NCBI GenBank assembly: GCA_945957495.1
Contig: CAMFLG010000023.1
Coordinates: forward strand, 1-15,207
Reading direction: 5' to 3'
Source: an uncultured Pseudorhodobacter sp.
Lineage (GTDB): Bacteria; Pseudomonadota; Alphaproteobacteria; Rhodobacterales; Rhodobacteraceae
DNA length: 15,207 nt
In this document: piece by piece, positions 7,890 through 14,104 of the stretch
Numbering within the stretch: the stretch's first letter is position 1
Layout: each line of letters starts with the position of its first letter
Translations under genes and position numbers: made by a program
The notes under the pieces: generated by a model
What the model saw: the letters and a program-made list of their open reading frames with translations, nothing else
What the model was told of the DNA's origin: nothing
The model's database searches: none

Positions 7890-8582
7890 CTAAGCGCCCC
7901 GCAGCATGATCTCGCGCGAGGTAGAGGCGAATTCGCGGCGGATCAGCACGGCGGAGGTGAACAGGGTGGCGATGATCAGGGCATAGGGGCCAAGCAGCCA
8001 TGCCAGCGAGCCAAGCGCGAAATAGATTGATCGCAGGCCGCGGTTAAAGCTTTTCGCGGCGGTGATGTTCAGATCGCCCGCCTGTTCGGCGCGAACGGCG
8101 GCCTGTGGATCGGTATGATCGTTGGGAACGGCGGCCATCAGAATGGCGCAATAGCCAAACAGCCGGTGTGACCAGATGAATTTCAGCAAGGCATTGGCCA
8201 GAAACGCAATCACCAGCAGCGCGTGCAGACGGAGCGCACTGGTGTCGGCCGGAATCGGCAGATCCCCCGCCATGCCCACCAAAAGCGCCGGGTTGCCTAT
8301 CAGGGCCACCCCGCCGCCAATCGCTATCATCGAAGCCGAGGCGAAAAAGGCTGTGCCCTGCCGCAGGCTGTCAATCATCGAGGCGTCAAAGATACGGGGC
8401 TGGCGGGTCAGGAACTGGCGCATCCATTCGTGGCGGTACTCTTGCATCAGCAGGCTGACCGAGGGGCGGTTGGCCGGGGGCCGTTCGATCAGGCGACCAA
8501 TCAGCAGCCAGGCCAAAATCGTCAGGCCAAGCGCCAGCGCATCGGGCAGGGTCAGCGGGCCAAGCAGGGGTAGGTGATCCAT
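7890..8582 (-). CDS. DUF599 family membrane protein
   Basis: A 230-residue polytopic protein of the DUF599 family, whose function is not known to me. Hydrophobic helices lie at about residues 14-33, 75-95, 118-146 and 187-212. Family-like features are the polar segment after helix 1 (LMQEYRHEWMRQFLTR, 45-60), the FIWSHRLFGY end of helix 3 at 135-144, and NDHTDPQA at 154-161, which leads into a soluble loop before the last helix. The start at 8582 has only a weak ribosome-binding site. It is the only sensible start in frame and gives the usual family length. The gene is divergent from glcD and probably heads a two-gene unit with the small membrane protein downstream. Confidence 0.9.
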   Translation of the reverse strand: MDHLPLLGPLTLPDALALGLTILAWLLIGRLIERPPANRPSVSLLMQEYRHEWMRQFLTRQPRIFDASMIDSLRQGTAFFASASMIAIGGGVALIGNPALLVGMAGDLPIPADTSALRLHALLVIAFLANALLKFIWSHRLFGYCAILMAAVPNDHTDPQAAVRAEQAGDLNITAAKSFNRGLRSIYFALGSLAWLLGPYALIIATLFTSAVLIRREFASTSREIMLRGA

Positions 8583-8633
8583 AGGCCAAGACTACGGGCT
8601 TGACCGGTTTGGCGAAAGGGGGAAGATCGCGGC

Positions 8634-8661
8634 TTGTGCGATTGCCGGAATTGGTTATATT
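8634..8661 (+). promoter_or_regulatory. Possible promoter of the glcDEF operon
   Basis: A TATATT at 8656-8661 in an AT-rich patch makes a fair -10 element. TTGTGC at 8634-8639, 16 bp upstream, is a weak -35 (only TTG matches). The start codon of glcD is 24 bp past the -10. No regulator gene of the GlcC type sits beside the operon in this window, and I cannot identify an operator. Confidence 0.35.
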
Positions 8662-8684
8662 ATCTTACCAAAGAGGATTTTGCT

Positions 8685-10118
8685 ATGCAGATGCCGATCG
8701 CAAGCGCCCGGGTGCTTGACCGTAAAGCCGAAATTGTTGCGCGGCTTCTGACGGTTTTGCCTGCGGATGCCGTTATCTTTGATCCGGCGGAAACCCGGGC
8801 CTATGAATGCGATGCGCTGTCGGCCTATGCCTGTGCGCCGATGGTGGCGGTGTTGCCGCGCAGCACGGCAGAGGTCGCCGCCGTCTTGCGGATTTGCCAT
8901 CAGGAAGGCGTGCCTGTCGTGCCGCGCGGGTCGGGAACGTCCTTGGCGGGCGGGGCCTTGCCGACGGCGGATTGCGTCATTCTGGGCGTGGCGCGGATGA
9001 ATGCGGTGCTGGAGACGGATTACGACAACCGCTTCATCCGGGTGCAATCGGGGCGCACGAACCTTTCGGTGACCGGCGCTGTCGAGGCGGATGGATTCTT
9101 TTACGCGCCCGACCCCTCCAGCCAGTTGGCCTGCGCGATTGCGGGCAATGTGGCGATGAACTCGGGCGGGGCGCATTGCCTGAAATATGGCGTGACGACC
9201 AACAACCTGCTGGGCGTCACGCTGGTGCAGATGGATGGCACGGCGGTTGAAGTTGGCGGCCCGTGGATGGAGGCGGGCGGGATTGACCTTTTGGGTGTGA
9301 TCTGCGGGTCAGAGGGGCAGTTGGGCGTGGTGACAGAGGCCACGCTGCGGATATTGCCGAAACCCGAAGGCGCGCGGCCGGTTCTGGTGGGATTTGACAG
9401 CAACGAGGTGGCAGGGGCCTGCGTGTCTGACATCATCAAGGCGGGCATATTGCCGGTTGCCATCGAATTCATGGACCGCCCCTGTATCCGCGCGACCGAA
9501 GCCTTCGCCAAGGCGGGCTACCCCGATTGCGAGGCGTTGCTGATCATCGAGGTCGAAGGCAGCCCTGCCGAGATTGACGAACAACTGGCGCGGATCAAGG
9601 CCATCGCCATGGCGCACAACCCGGTGGAGTTTCGCGAAGCGCAGGATGAGGATCAGGCCAAGCGGATCTGGCTGGGCCGGAAATCGGCCTTTGGCGCGAT
9701 GGGGCAGATCAACGACTACATGTGTCTGGATGGTACGATTCCAGTGTCTTCCCTGCCCTATGTTCTGCGCCGGATTGGCGAGATGAGTGCCGAGTTTGGT
9801 CTGGACGTGGGCAATGTATTTCACGCCGGTGATGGCAACATGCACCCGCTGATCCTGTATAACGCCAACAAGCCCGGCGATCTGGAGCTGTGTGAGGCGT
9901 TCGGGGCGGAAATCCTGAAGCTGTGCGTCGAGGTGGGCGGTTGCCTGACCGGCGAACATGGCGTGGGCATCGAAAAGCGCGATCTGATGGGGGTGCAGTA
10001 TTCCGCGGTTGATCTGGAGGCGCAGATGCAGGTCAAGGATGTGTTTGATCCGAAATGGCTGCTGAACCCTGCCAAGGTTTTTCCGTTGGACGCGACGGCG
10101 GTGCGGCGCGCTGGTTGA
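8685..10118 (+). CDS. glcD: Glycolate oxidase, FAD-binding subunit GlcD
   Basis: A 477-residue FAD-linked oxidase subunit of glycolate dehydrogenase, which oxidises glycolate (and often D-lactate) to glyoxylate and passes electrons towards the respiratory chain. The vanillyl-alcohol-oxidase-type FAD domain shows VPRGSGTSLAGGALP at residues 79-93, PDPSSQLACAIAGNVAMNSGG at 142-162 and GSEGQLGVVTEATLRI at 208-223. The C-terminal domain has GNVFHAGDGNMHP around H380 and LTGEHGVGIEKR around E424-H425, as expected for the family. I chose the ATG at 8685 because AGAGGA at 8672-8677 sits 7 bases upstream. The frame extends to 8634, but the extra residues are unlike the family. An ATG two codons later (8691) is a minor alternative. 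glcE and glcF follow. Confidence 0.95.
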   Translation: MQMPIASARVLDRKAEIVARLLTVLPADAVIFDPAETRAYECDALSAYACAPMVAVLPRSTAEVAAVLRICHQEGVPVVPRGSGTSLAGGALPTADCVILGVARMNAVLETDYDNRFIRVQSGRTNLSVTGAVEADGFFYAPDPSSQLACAIAGNVAMNSGGAHCLKYGVTTNNLLGVTLVQMDGTAVEVGGPWMEAGGIDLLGVICGSEGQLGVVTEATLRILPKPEGARPVLVGFDSNEVAGACVSDIIKAGILPVAIEFMDRPCIRATEAFAKAGYPDCEALLIIEVEGSPAEIDEQLARIKAIAMAHNPVEFREAQDEDQAKRIWLGRKSAFGAMGQINDYMCLDGTIPVSSLPYVLRRIGEMSAEFGLDVGNVFHAGDGNMHPLILYNANKPGDLELCEAFGAEILKLCVEVGGCLTGEHGVGIEKRDLMGVQYSAVDLEAQMQVKDVFDPKWLLNPAKVFPLDATAVRRAG

Positions 10119-10185
10119 GAACGCCGGGGGGTTTCACACCCCCGGACCCCCGTGGGATATTTGGAAACAGATGAAAGGGCGGCGG
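10119..10185 (+). repeat. glcD-glcE intergenic hairpin and Rhodobacterales-type repeat element
   Basis: The gap holds a GC-rich hairpin: CCGGGGG at 10124-10130 pairs with CCCCCGG at 10139-10145 around the loop GTTTCACA. A second ACCCCC at 10146-10151 could compete for the same G run. It is followed by GGGATATTTGGAAACAGATG and AAAGG (10154-10178). From memory, hairpin-C-run plus GGATATTT...AGATGAAAG is a recurring intergenic pattern in Rhodobacteraceae genomes; I cannot count copies here. No T run follows, so this is not a classical terminator. It may stabilise the upstream glcD message or dampen glcE expression. Confidence 0.55.
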
Positions 10186-11262
10186 ATGCAGCCTGCCAAT
10201 GAGGCGGAACTGAGTGAGGCGGTACGGTTGGCCGTCGGGCCTTTGGTTCTGCGCGGCGGCGGCACGCGCGGGATAGGCCGCGCGGTGGGCGCTGTGTTGC
10301 AGACATCGGGCCTGACGGGGATCGAGCTTTATGAACCGGGCGCGCTGACCCTGGTGGCGCGGGCCGGCACGCCGTTGGCCGAGGTAGAGGCGGTTCTGGC
10401 GGCAGAGCGGCAAAGGTTGGCCTTTGAGGTGCCGGATTTGCGCGGTTTGTTGGGGCGCGAGGGGGCATCGACGGTTGGCGGGGTGGTGGCCGCAAACGCG
10501 TCGGGTCCGCGCCGGGTGCAGGTGGGCGCCTGCCGCGATGCGCTGTTGGGGGTGCGGTTCGTGGATGGCACCGGTGCGGTGATCAAGAACGGTGGCCGGG
10601 TGATGAAGAATGTCACCGGCTATGATCTGGTCAAGCTGCTGGCGGGATCAAACGGGGCGCTTGGGGTTTTGTCAGAGGTGAGTTTCCGCGTGCAGGCGCA
10701 GCCGGAGGCAGTGGTGACGTTGTCGGCAGAAACCGATGCGCCGCAAGGGCTTGCAGACCTGCGCCGCGCGTTGGGATCACCCTTTGATGTTTCGGGCGCG
10801 GCCTATATGTCGGGCAAAGCCATGCTGCGGTTGGAAGGGATGGCGGGATCGGTGCGCTATCGCGCCGGACAGTTGCGGGCGCTGCTGGGCGGGGGGTGGC
10901 AAGAGGATGCGGCGGCAGACTGGCGGCAGGTACGCGATGTGACGCCCTTTGCGGGCCGGGCCGGGGCGGTTTGGCGGTTGGTAGTAAAGCCATCAGAGGC
11001 CGGTCGGATCGCGGCGGGTTTGCCGGGCGAGGCGATCTTTGATTGGGGCGGAGGGCTGATCTGGCTTTTGACGCAGGATCCCGCCCTTGATGTGCGCGCC
11101 GCTGTCGCCGGGGCTGGGCATGCGACGCTGATCCGGGCCTTGCCGGGGATGCAAGGAGTGCCGGTGTTTCCGCCAGAGCCGCCGGGCGTGGCCGCGCTGA
11201 CGGCGGGGCTGCGGGCAAAGTTCGATCCGCGCGGGATCTTCAACGCAGGGGGGGCCGCCTGA
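10186..11262 (+). CDS. glcE: Glycolate oxidase subunit GlcE
   Basis: A 358-residue second FAD-binding subunit of glycolate oxidase. It shows the shortened family pattern: VLRGGGTRGIGR at residues 21-32, STVGGVVAANASGPRR at 95-110 and GGRVMKNVTGYDLVKLLAG at 136-154, leading into SNGALGVLSEVSFRV. The C-terminal cap domain is shorter than in GlcD, as usual, and the protein ends FDPRGIFNAGGAA, with the FDP-x-G-x-F-N-x-G motif common to these enzymes. I chose the ATG at 10186 over one at 10171: AAAGGG at 10174-10179 gives a correctly placed ribosome-binding site, and the earlier ATG falls inside the repeat-like element. The stop overlaps the start of glcF by one base (TGATG), so their translation is coupled. 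Confidence 0.94.
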   Translation: MQPANEAELSEAVRLAVGPLVLRGGGTRGIGRAVGAVLQTSGLTGIELYEPGALTLVARAGTPLAEVEAVLAAERQRLAFEVPDLRGLLGREGASTVGGVVAANASGPRRVQVGACRDALLGVRFVDGTGAVIKNGGRVMKNVTGYDLVKLLAGSNGALGVLSEVSFRVQAQPEAVVTLSAETDAPQGLADLRRALGSPFDVSGAAYMSGKAMLRLEGMAGSVRYRAGQLRALLGGGWQEDAAADWRQVRDVTPFAGRAGAVWRLVVKPSEAGRIAAGLPGEAIFDWGGGLIWLLTQDPALDVRAAVAGAGHATLIRALPGMQGVPVFPPEPPGVAALTAGLRAKFDPRGIFNAGGAA

Positions 11263-12539
11263 TGCAGACCAATTTCACGGCCGAGCAGTTGCGCGACCCT
11301 GCGCTGGCCGAAGCAAACTCGATCCTGCGCTCTTGCGTGCATTGCGGTTTTTGCACCGCGACCTGCCCGACCTATCAGGTCTTGGGGGACGAGTTGGACA
11401 GTCCGCGCGGGCGGATTTACCTGATCAAGGAGATGCTTGAAACCGGGCGGCCTGCGGATGCGCGCACCGTCAAGCATCTGGATCGGTGCCTGTCCTGCCT
11501 TGCCTGCATGACGACCTGCCCCTCCGGTGTGGATTACATGCACCTGATTGATCAGGCGCGGGCCTATGTGGAAAAGACCTACAAGCGCCCCTTCGGCGAC
11601 CGTGCCCTGCGCTGGGTGCTGGCCAAGGTGATCCCGCATCCGACGCGGTTTCGGTTGGCCCTGTTTGCCGCCAAACTGGGCCGGCCTTTTGCTGGGCTGA
11701 TCCCGGATGCGCGGCTGCGGGCGATGCTGGCGATGGCGCCAAAGGCCATTCCGCCGGTCAGCCGCAACGATGATCCGCAAAGCTTTGCCGCGCAGGGGGA
11801 CCGCAAACTGCGCGTCGCCCTGATGACGGGCTGCGCGCAAAAGGCGCTGAACACCGATATCAACGATGCCACCATCCGCCTGTTGCGGCGCTTGGGCTGT
11901 GAGGTGGTGGTGCCGCGCGGCATGGGATGTTGCGGGGCGCTGACGCATCACATGGGGCGTGAGGGCGAAAGCCATGCTGCCGCCGCCACCAACATTGCCG
12001 CCTTCATGGCCGAAAAGCGCGGCGCGGGTCTGGATGCGATTGTCATCAACACCTCTGGCTGTGGGACGACGGTGAAGGACTATGGCCATATGCTGGGCAG
12101 CGAGGACGCCAAGGCGGTGTCGGCCTTGGCGGTTGATATCTCGGAGCTTCTGACGCGGATCGGCCTGCCGCAAGGCGCGGCAAAGCCGTTGACGGTGGCC
12201 TATCACGCCGCCTGTTCGCTGCAACATGGCCAGCAGATCAAGACCGCGCCGAAGGATTTGCTTAGACGGGTTGGCTTTGCGGTGGTGGAGCCTGCCGACA
12301 GCCATCTGTGCTGCGGCTCTGCGGGCACCTATAACCTGTTGCAGCCCGAGATTTCGCAGAAACTGCGCGACCGCAAGGTCAGCACGCTGGAGGCACGGAA
12401 ACCCCACGTCATCGCGGCGGGCAATATCGGCTGTATGATGCAGATTGGGTCGGGCACCGGGATTCCGGTGGTGCATACGGTCGAGCTGCTGGATTGGGCG
12501 ACGGGCGGGCCGAAGCCGCGCGCGCTTGAATTGCCATAA
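11262..12539 (+). CDS. glcF: Glycolate oxidase iron-sulfur subunit GlcF
   Basis: A 425-residue iron-sulfur subunit that carries electrons from the GlcD/GlcE flavins towards the quinone pool. Two ferredoxin-type 4Fe-4S clusters are clear: C25-x2-C28-x2-C31-x3-C35-P and C76-x2-C79-x2-C82-x3-C86-P. Two cysteine-rich CCG domains follow, with C223-C224-G and C350-C351-G cores (GMGCCGALTHHMG and HLCCGSAGTYNLLQ), as in heterodisulfide-reductase-like subunits. The length is normal for the family and no cluster ligand is missing. There is no membrane helix, so the complex is probably peripheral on the cytoplasmic face. The start overlaps the glcE stop by one base. No terminator is visible after it; the next gene starts 48 bp downstream on the same strand. 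Confidence 0.96.
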   Translation: MQTNFTAEQLRDPALAEANSILRSCVHCGFCTATCPTYQVLGDELDSPRGRIYLIKEMLETGRPADARTVKHLDRCLSCLACMTTCPSGVDYMHLIDQARAYVEKTYKRPFGDRALRWVLAKVIPHPTRFRLALFAAKLGRPFAGLIPDARLRAMLAMAPKAIPPVSRNDDPQSFAAQGDRKLRVALMTGCAQKALNTDINDATIRLLRRLGCEVVVPRGMGCCGALTHHMGREGESHAAAATNIAAFMAEKRGAGLDAIVINTSGCGTTVKDYGHMLGSEDAKAVSALAVDISELLTRIGLPQGAAKPLTVAYHAACSLQHGQQIKTAPKDLLRRVGFAVVEPADSHLCCGSAGTYNLLQPEISQKLRDRKVSTLEARKPHVIAAGNIGCMMQIGSGTGIPVVHTVELLDWATGGPKPRALELP

Positions 12540-12553
12540 ATCCGCCCTACAGT
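12526..12553 (+). promoter_or_regulatory. Possible promoter of the serine protease gene
   Basis: TTGAAT at 12526-12531 and TACAGT at 12548-12553 are separated by 16 bp and could form a sigma70-type promoter overlapping the last codons of glcF. This would let the protease be expressed separately from glcDEF. Each hexamer matches its consensus only partly, so read-through from glcF is equally possible. Confidence 0.33.
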
Positions 12554-12587
12554 CGCGCTACTGCCTGCGCAACCGATGGGAGTTTCG

Positions 12588-13385
12588 ATGCGTATTGCGG
12601 CCATTCTGTTCTGCTTGTTCGCCCTGCCTGCCGCTGCGCAGGAAAGTGGCCTGGTCAGCCTGCAAACCGGCGATGACAGCCGGGGCTGGAATGCGGTCGG
12701 GCGGATTGACCTTGGTTTGCACGGATTTTGCACTGGGGCGCTGATCGCGCCGCAACTGGTGCTGACGGCGGCGCATTGCCTGTTTGACAAGACCACCGGG
12801 GCCCGGATTCCCGCCGAAGACATCAAATTCCTGGCCGGTCTGCGCAATGGCCGGGCCGAGGCCTATCGCGGCGCGTCGCGGGCGATTGCCCACCCGGATT
12901 ATGTCTATTCGGGTGCCGAGGCGATTGACCGTGTCGGCTATGATCTTGCCCTGATCGAACTGGATCAGCCCATCCAGCAAACCTCGATCACGCCGTTTGA
13001 GACGGATGTGCGCCCGCCCGCCGGGGCGAATGTTGGTGTGGTGTCTTACGCGCAGGACCGGGCCGAGGCGCCGTCGCTGCAGCAGGTCTGCCATGTGATC
13101 GACGAGGATCCGAATATCATGGTCCTGTCCTGCGATGTCGATTTCGGTTCTTCTGGCGCGCCGATCTTTGCGGTTATGAACGGGGTGGCGCGCATCGTTT
13201 CGGTGGTGTCCGCAAAGGCAACGGTGGAGGGCAAGAAGGTGGCCCTGGGCACCCAGCTTGCCGCACCTTTGGCGGTGTTGATGGCGGAACTGGCCAAGGC
13301 CGAAAGGCCGGTCAGCCTGTCTGCGGGGGGCGTGAAGATGCTTTCGGGCGGCAAGGCTGGCGGCGCCAAGTTTGTGAAACCCTGA
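12588..13385 (+). CDS. Secreted trypsin-like serine protease
   Basis: A 265-residue exported protease of the chymotrypsin fold (S1-like). Residues 1-18 (MRIAAILFCLFALPAAAQ) are a Sec signal peptide with probable cleavage after the AAA/AQ region. The catalytic triad is visible: H63 in LTAAHC, D119 in YDLALIEL and S189 in DFGSSGAP. C48 and C64 would form the disulfide flanking the histidine loop; C168 and C182 may form another. The protein ends in a Gly/Lys-rich tail of about 20 residues. I chose the ATG at 12588: GGGAG at 12578-12582 precedes it by 5 bases, and the signal peptide then starts correctly. An in-frame ATG at 12576 would bury that ribosome-binding site. It is likely periplasmic or secreted; the substrate is unknown. 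No functional link to glcDEF is evident. Confidence 0.92.
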   Translation: MRIAAILFCLFALPAAAQESGLVSLQTGDDSRGWNAVGRIDLGLHGFCTGALIAPQLVLTAAHCLFDKTTGARIPAEDIKFLAGLRNGRAEAYRGASRAIAHPDYVYSGAEAIDRVGYDLALIELDQPIQQTSITPFETDVRPPAGANVGVVSYAQDRAEAPSLQQVCHVIDEDPNIMVLSCDVDFGSSGAPIFAVMNGVARIVSVVSAKATVEGKKVALGTQLAAPLAVLMAELAKAERPVSLSAGGVKMLSGGKAGGAKFVKP

Positions 13386-13388
13386 CCT

Positions 13389-13417
13389 CTTGAAACTGCG
13401 TATGGGCGTTCCCAGAT
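13389..13417 (+). promoter_or_regulatory. Sigma32 (RpoH)-like heat-shock promoter for hsp20
   Basis: CTTGAAA at 13389-13395 is an exact match to the classic sigma32 -35 element. After 15 bp, CCCAGAT at 13411-13417 resembles the sigma32 -10 (CCCCATnT). Transcription would start near 13424 and give a leader of about 100 nt before hsp20. The location beside a small heat-shock gene supports the call. It starts only 3 bp after the protease stop codon. Confidence 0.6.
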
Positions 13418-13423
13418 CATCGG

Positions 13424-13526
13424 TGTCCCCGGATGCCATGATGGGTCTGGGGCGTCCAACCGCCTTGCCCCCATGGGAAGGCCCACCGCCCCGTCTGACG
13501 ACGGGCATCGCTTGAAAGAGGATGAC
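13424..13526 (+). ncRNA. Predicted ROSE-like RNA thermometer in the hsp20 leader
   Basis: The leader can fold into consecutive hairpins. TGGGGCG 13448-13454 pairs with CGCCTTG 13461-13467 (partly G-U pairs); TGGG 13474-13477 with CCCA 13482-13485 around AAGG; CCCGTC 13490-13495 with GACGGG 13500-13505 around TGAC. In the last, CATC(G)CT 13506-13512 pairs with AGGATG 13519-13524 around TGAAAG. This last stem hides the whole Shine-Dalgarno and leaves one bulged G (13510). The TCGCT...AGGAT pair fits the ROSE consensus U-Y-G-C-U opposite AGGAU, where an unpaired-type G is what makes the stem melt at heat-shock temperature. ROSE elements classically control alphaproteobacterial small heat-shock genes. 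Folding was done by eye. Confidence 0.6.
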
Positions 13527-13991
13527 ATGCGCAGCTTTGATTTTGCCCCGCTTTACCGTGCCACCGTTGGCTTTGACCGGATTGCCGATCTGATGGATCG
13601 CGCGCTGACCGCCGATGTGGCGCAAACCACCTACCCGCCCTACAACATTGAAAAGACGGCGGAAGATGCTTATCGCATCTCGATCGCCGTGGCTGGCTTT
13701 ACCCCCGACGAATTGTCGGTTGAGGTCAAGGATGGCGCGCTGCATGTGACTGCGCGCAAGGCCCCCGAGGCAGGCGAAAAGGCCTATCTGCACCGTGGCA
13801 TCGCCACCCGCGCCTTTGAACGCCGCTTTGCGCTGGCCGATCATGTGCGCGTGACTGGGGCGACACATGAACATGGCATGCTGAACATCGACCTCGTGCG
13901 CGAAACCCCCGAGGCGTTGAAGCCCCGCCGCATTGAAATCGGCCGCTCGGCCCCGGTTGAGACAAAGGCACTGGAAGCAACCGCAGCCTGA
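13527..13991 (+). CDS. Small heat-shock protein, Hsp20/IbpA type
   Basis: A 154-residue ATP-independent holdase chaperone that binds unfolding proteins in the cytosol. The N-terminus (MRSFDFAPLYRATVGFDRI) is the IbpA/HspA class A type. The alpha-crystallin domain runs from about residue 38 (PYNIEKTAEDAYRISIAVAGF) through DELSVEVKDGALHVTARK to the conserved HGMLNIDLVRE at 116-126. The I-x-I assembly motif is I136-E-I138 in the C-terminal tail. I chose the ATG at 13527, with AGAGGA at 13517-13522 as ribosome-binding site. The frame extends to 13473, but those codons fall in the predicted thermometer. It appears monocistronic: a sigma32-like promoter upstream and an intrinsic terminator 21 bp downstream. 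Confidence 0.95.
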   Translation: MRSFDFAPLYRATVGFDRIADLMDRALTADVAQTTYPPYNIEKTAEDAYRISIAVAGFTPDELSVEVKDGALHVTARKAPEAGEKAYLHRGIATRAFERRFALADHVRVTGATHEHGMLNIDLVRETPEALKPRRIEIGRSAPVETKALEATAA

Positions 13992-14012
13992 TCGCCAATG
14001 CTATGATTGCCC

Positions 14013-14039
14013 AAGGCCCGGCCCTGTGCCGGGCCTTTT
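14013..14039 (+). terminator. Rho-independent terminator after hsp20
   Basis: A perfect 10-bp stem, AAGGCCCGGC (14013-14022) with GCCGGGCCTT (14028-14037), around the loop CCTGT, followed by TTTTGCTTT. It is the only strong intrinsic terminator in the window and isolates hsp20 from the PLP-enzyme gene. Confidence 0.92.
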
Positions 14040-14076
14040 GCTTTCGTCTTGCCAACAGGTCCGGGCCGCGACAGAT

Positions 14077-14094
14077 ATGGGTACAGTCACCCAT
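14077..14094. promoter_or_regulatory. Inverted repeat upstream of the PLP-enzyme gene, possible operator
   Basis: ATGGGT at 14077-14082 and ACCCAT at 14089-14094 form a perfect 6-bp inverted repeat around ACAGTC, ending 10 bp before the chosen start codon. TTGCCA at 14049-14054 with CAGATA at 14072-14077 (17-bp spacing) may be the promoter, which would place the repeat at or just after the transcription start. It could be a repressor site or a short leader hairpin. Confidence 0.4.
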
Positions 14095-14104
14095 GGGGCC
14101 CGCG

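Noticed and set aside
10857..12476. A 539-codon minus-strand open frame opposite glcE/glcF
   Set aside because: Composition is Arg/His/Gln-rich with no domain, typical of the antisense frame of a high-GC gene; glcF on the plus strand has all its cysteine motifs.
13470..13477. CCCATGGG palindrome in the hsp20 leader as a protein-binding site
   Set aside because: It is short and GC-rich, and its right half is better explained as part of a leader hairpin (TGGG-AAGG-CCCA).
12558..13874. A 438-codon minus-strand open frame across the protease, leader and hsp20
   Set aside because: It crosses two confident plus-strand genes and a structured leader and shows no domain.
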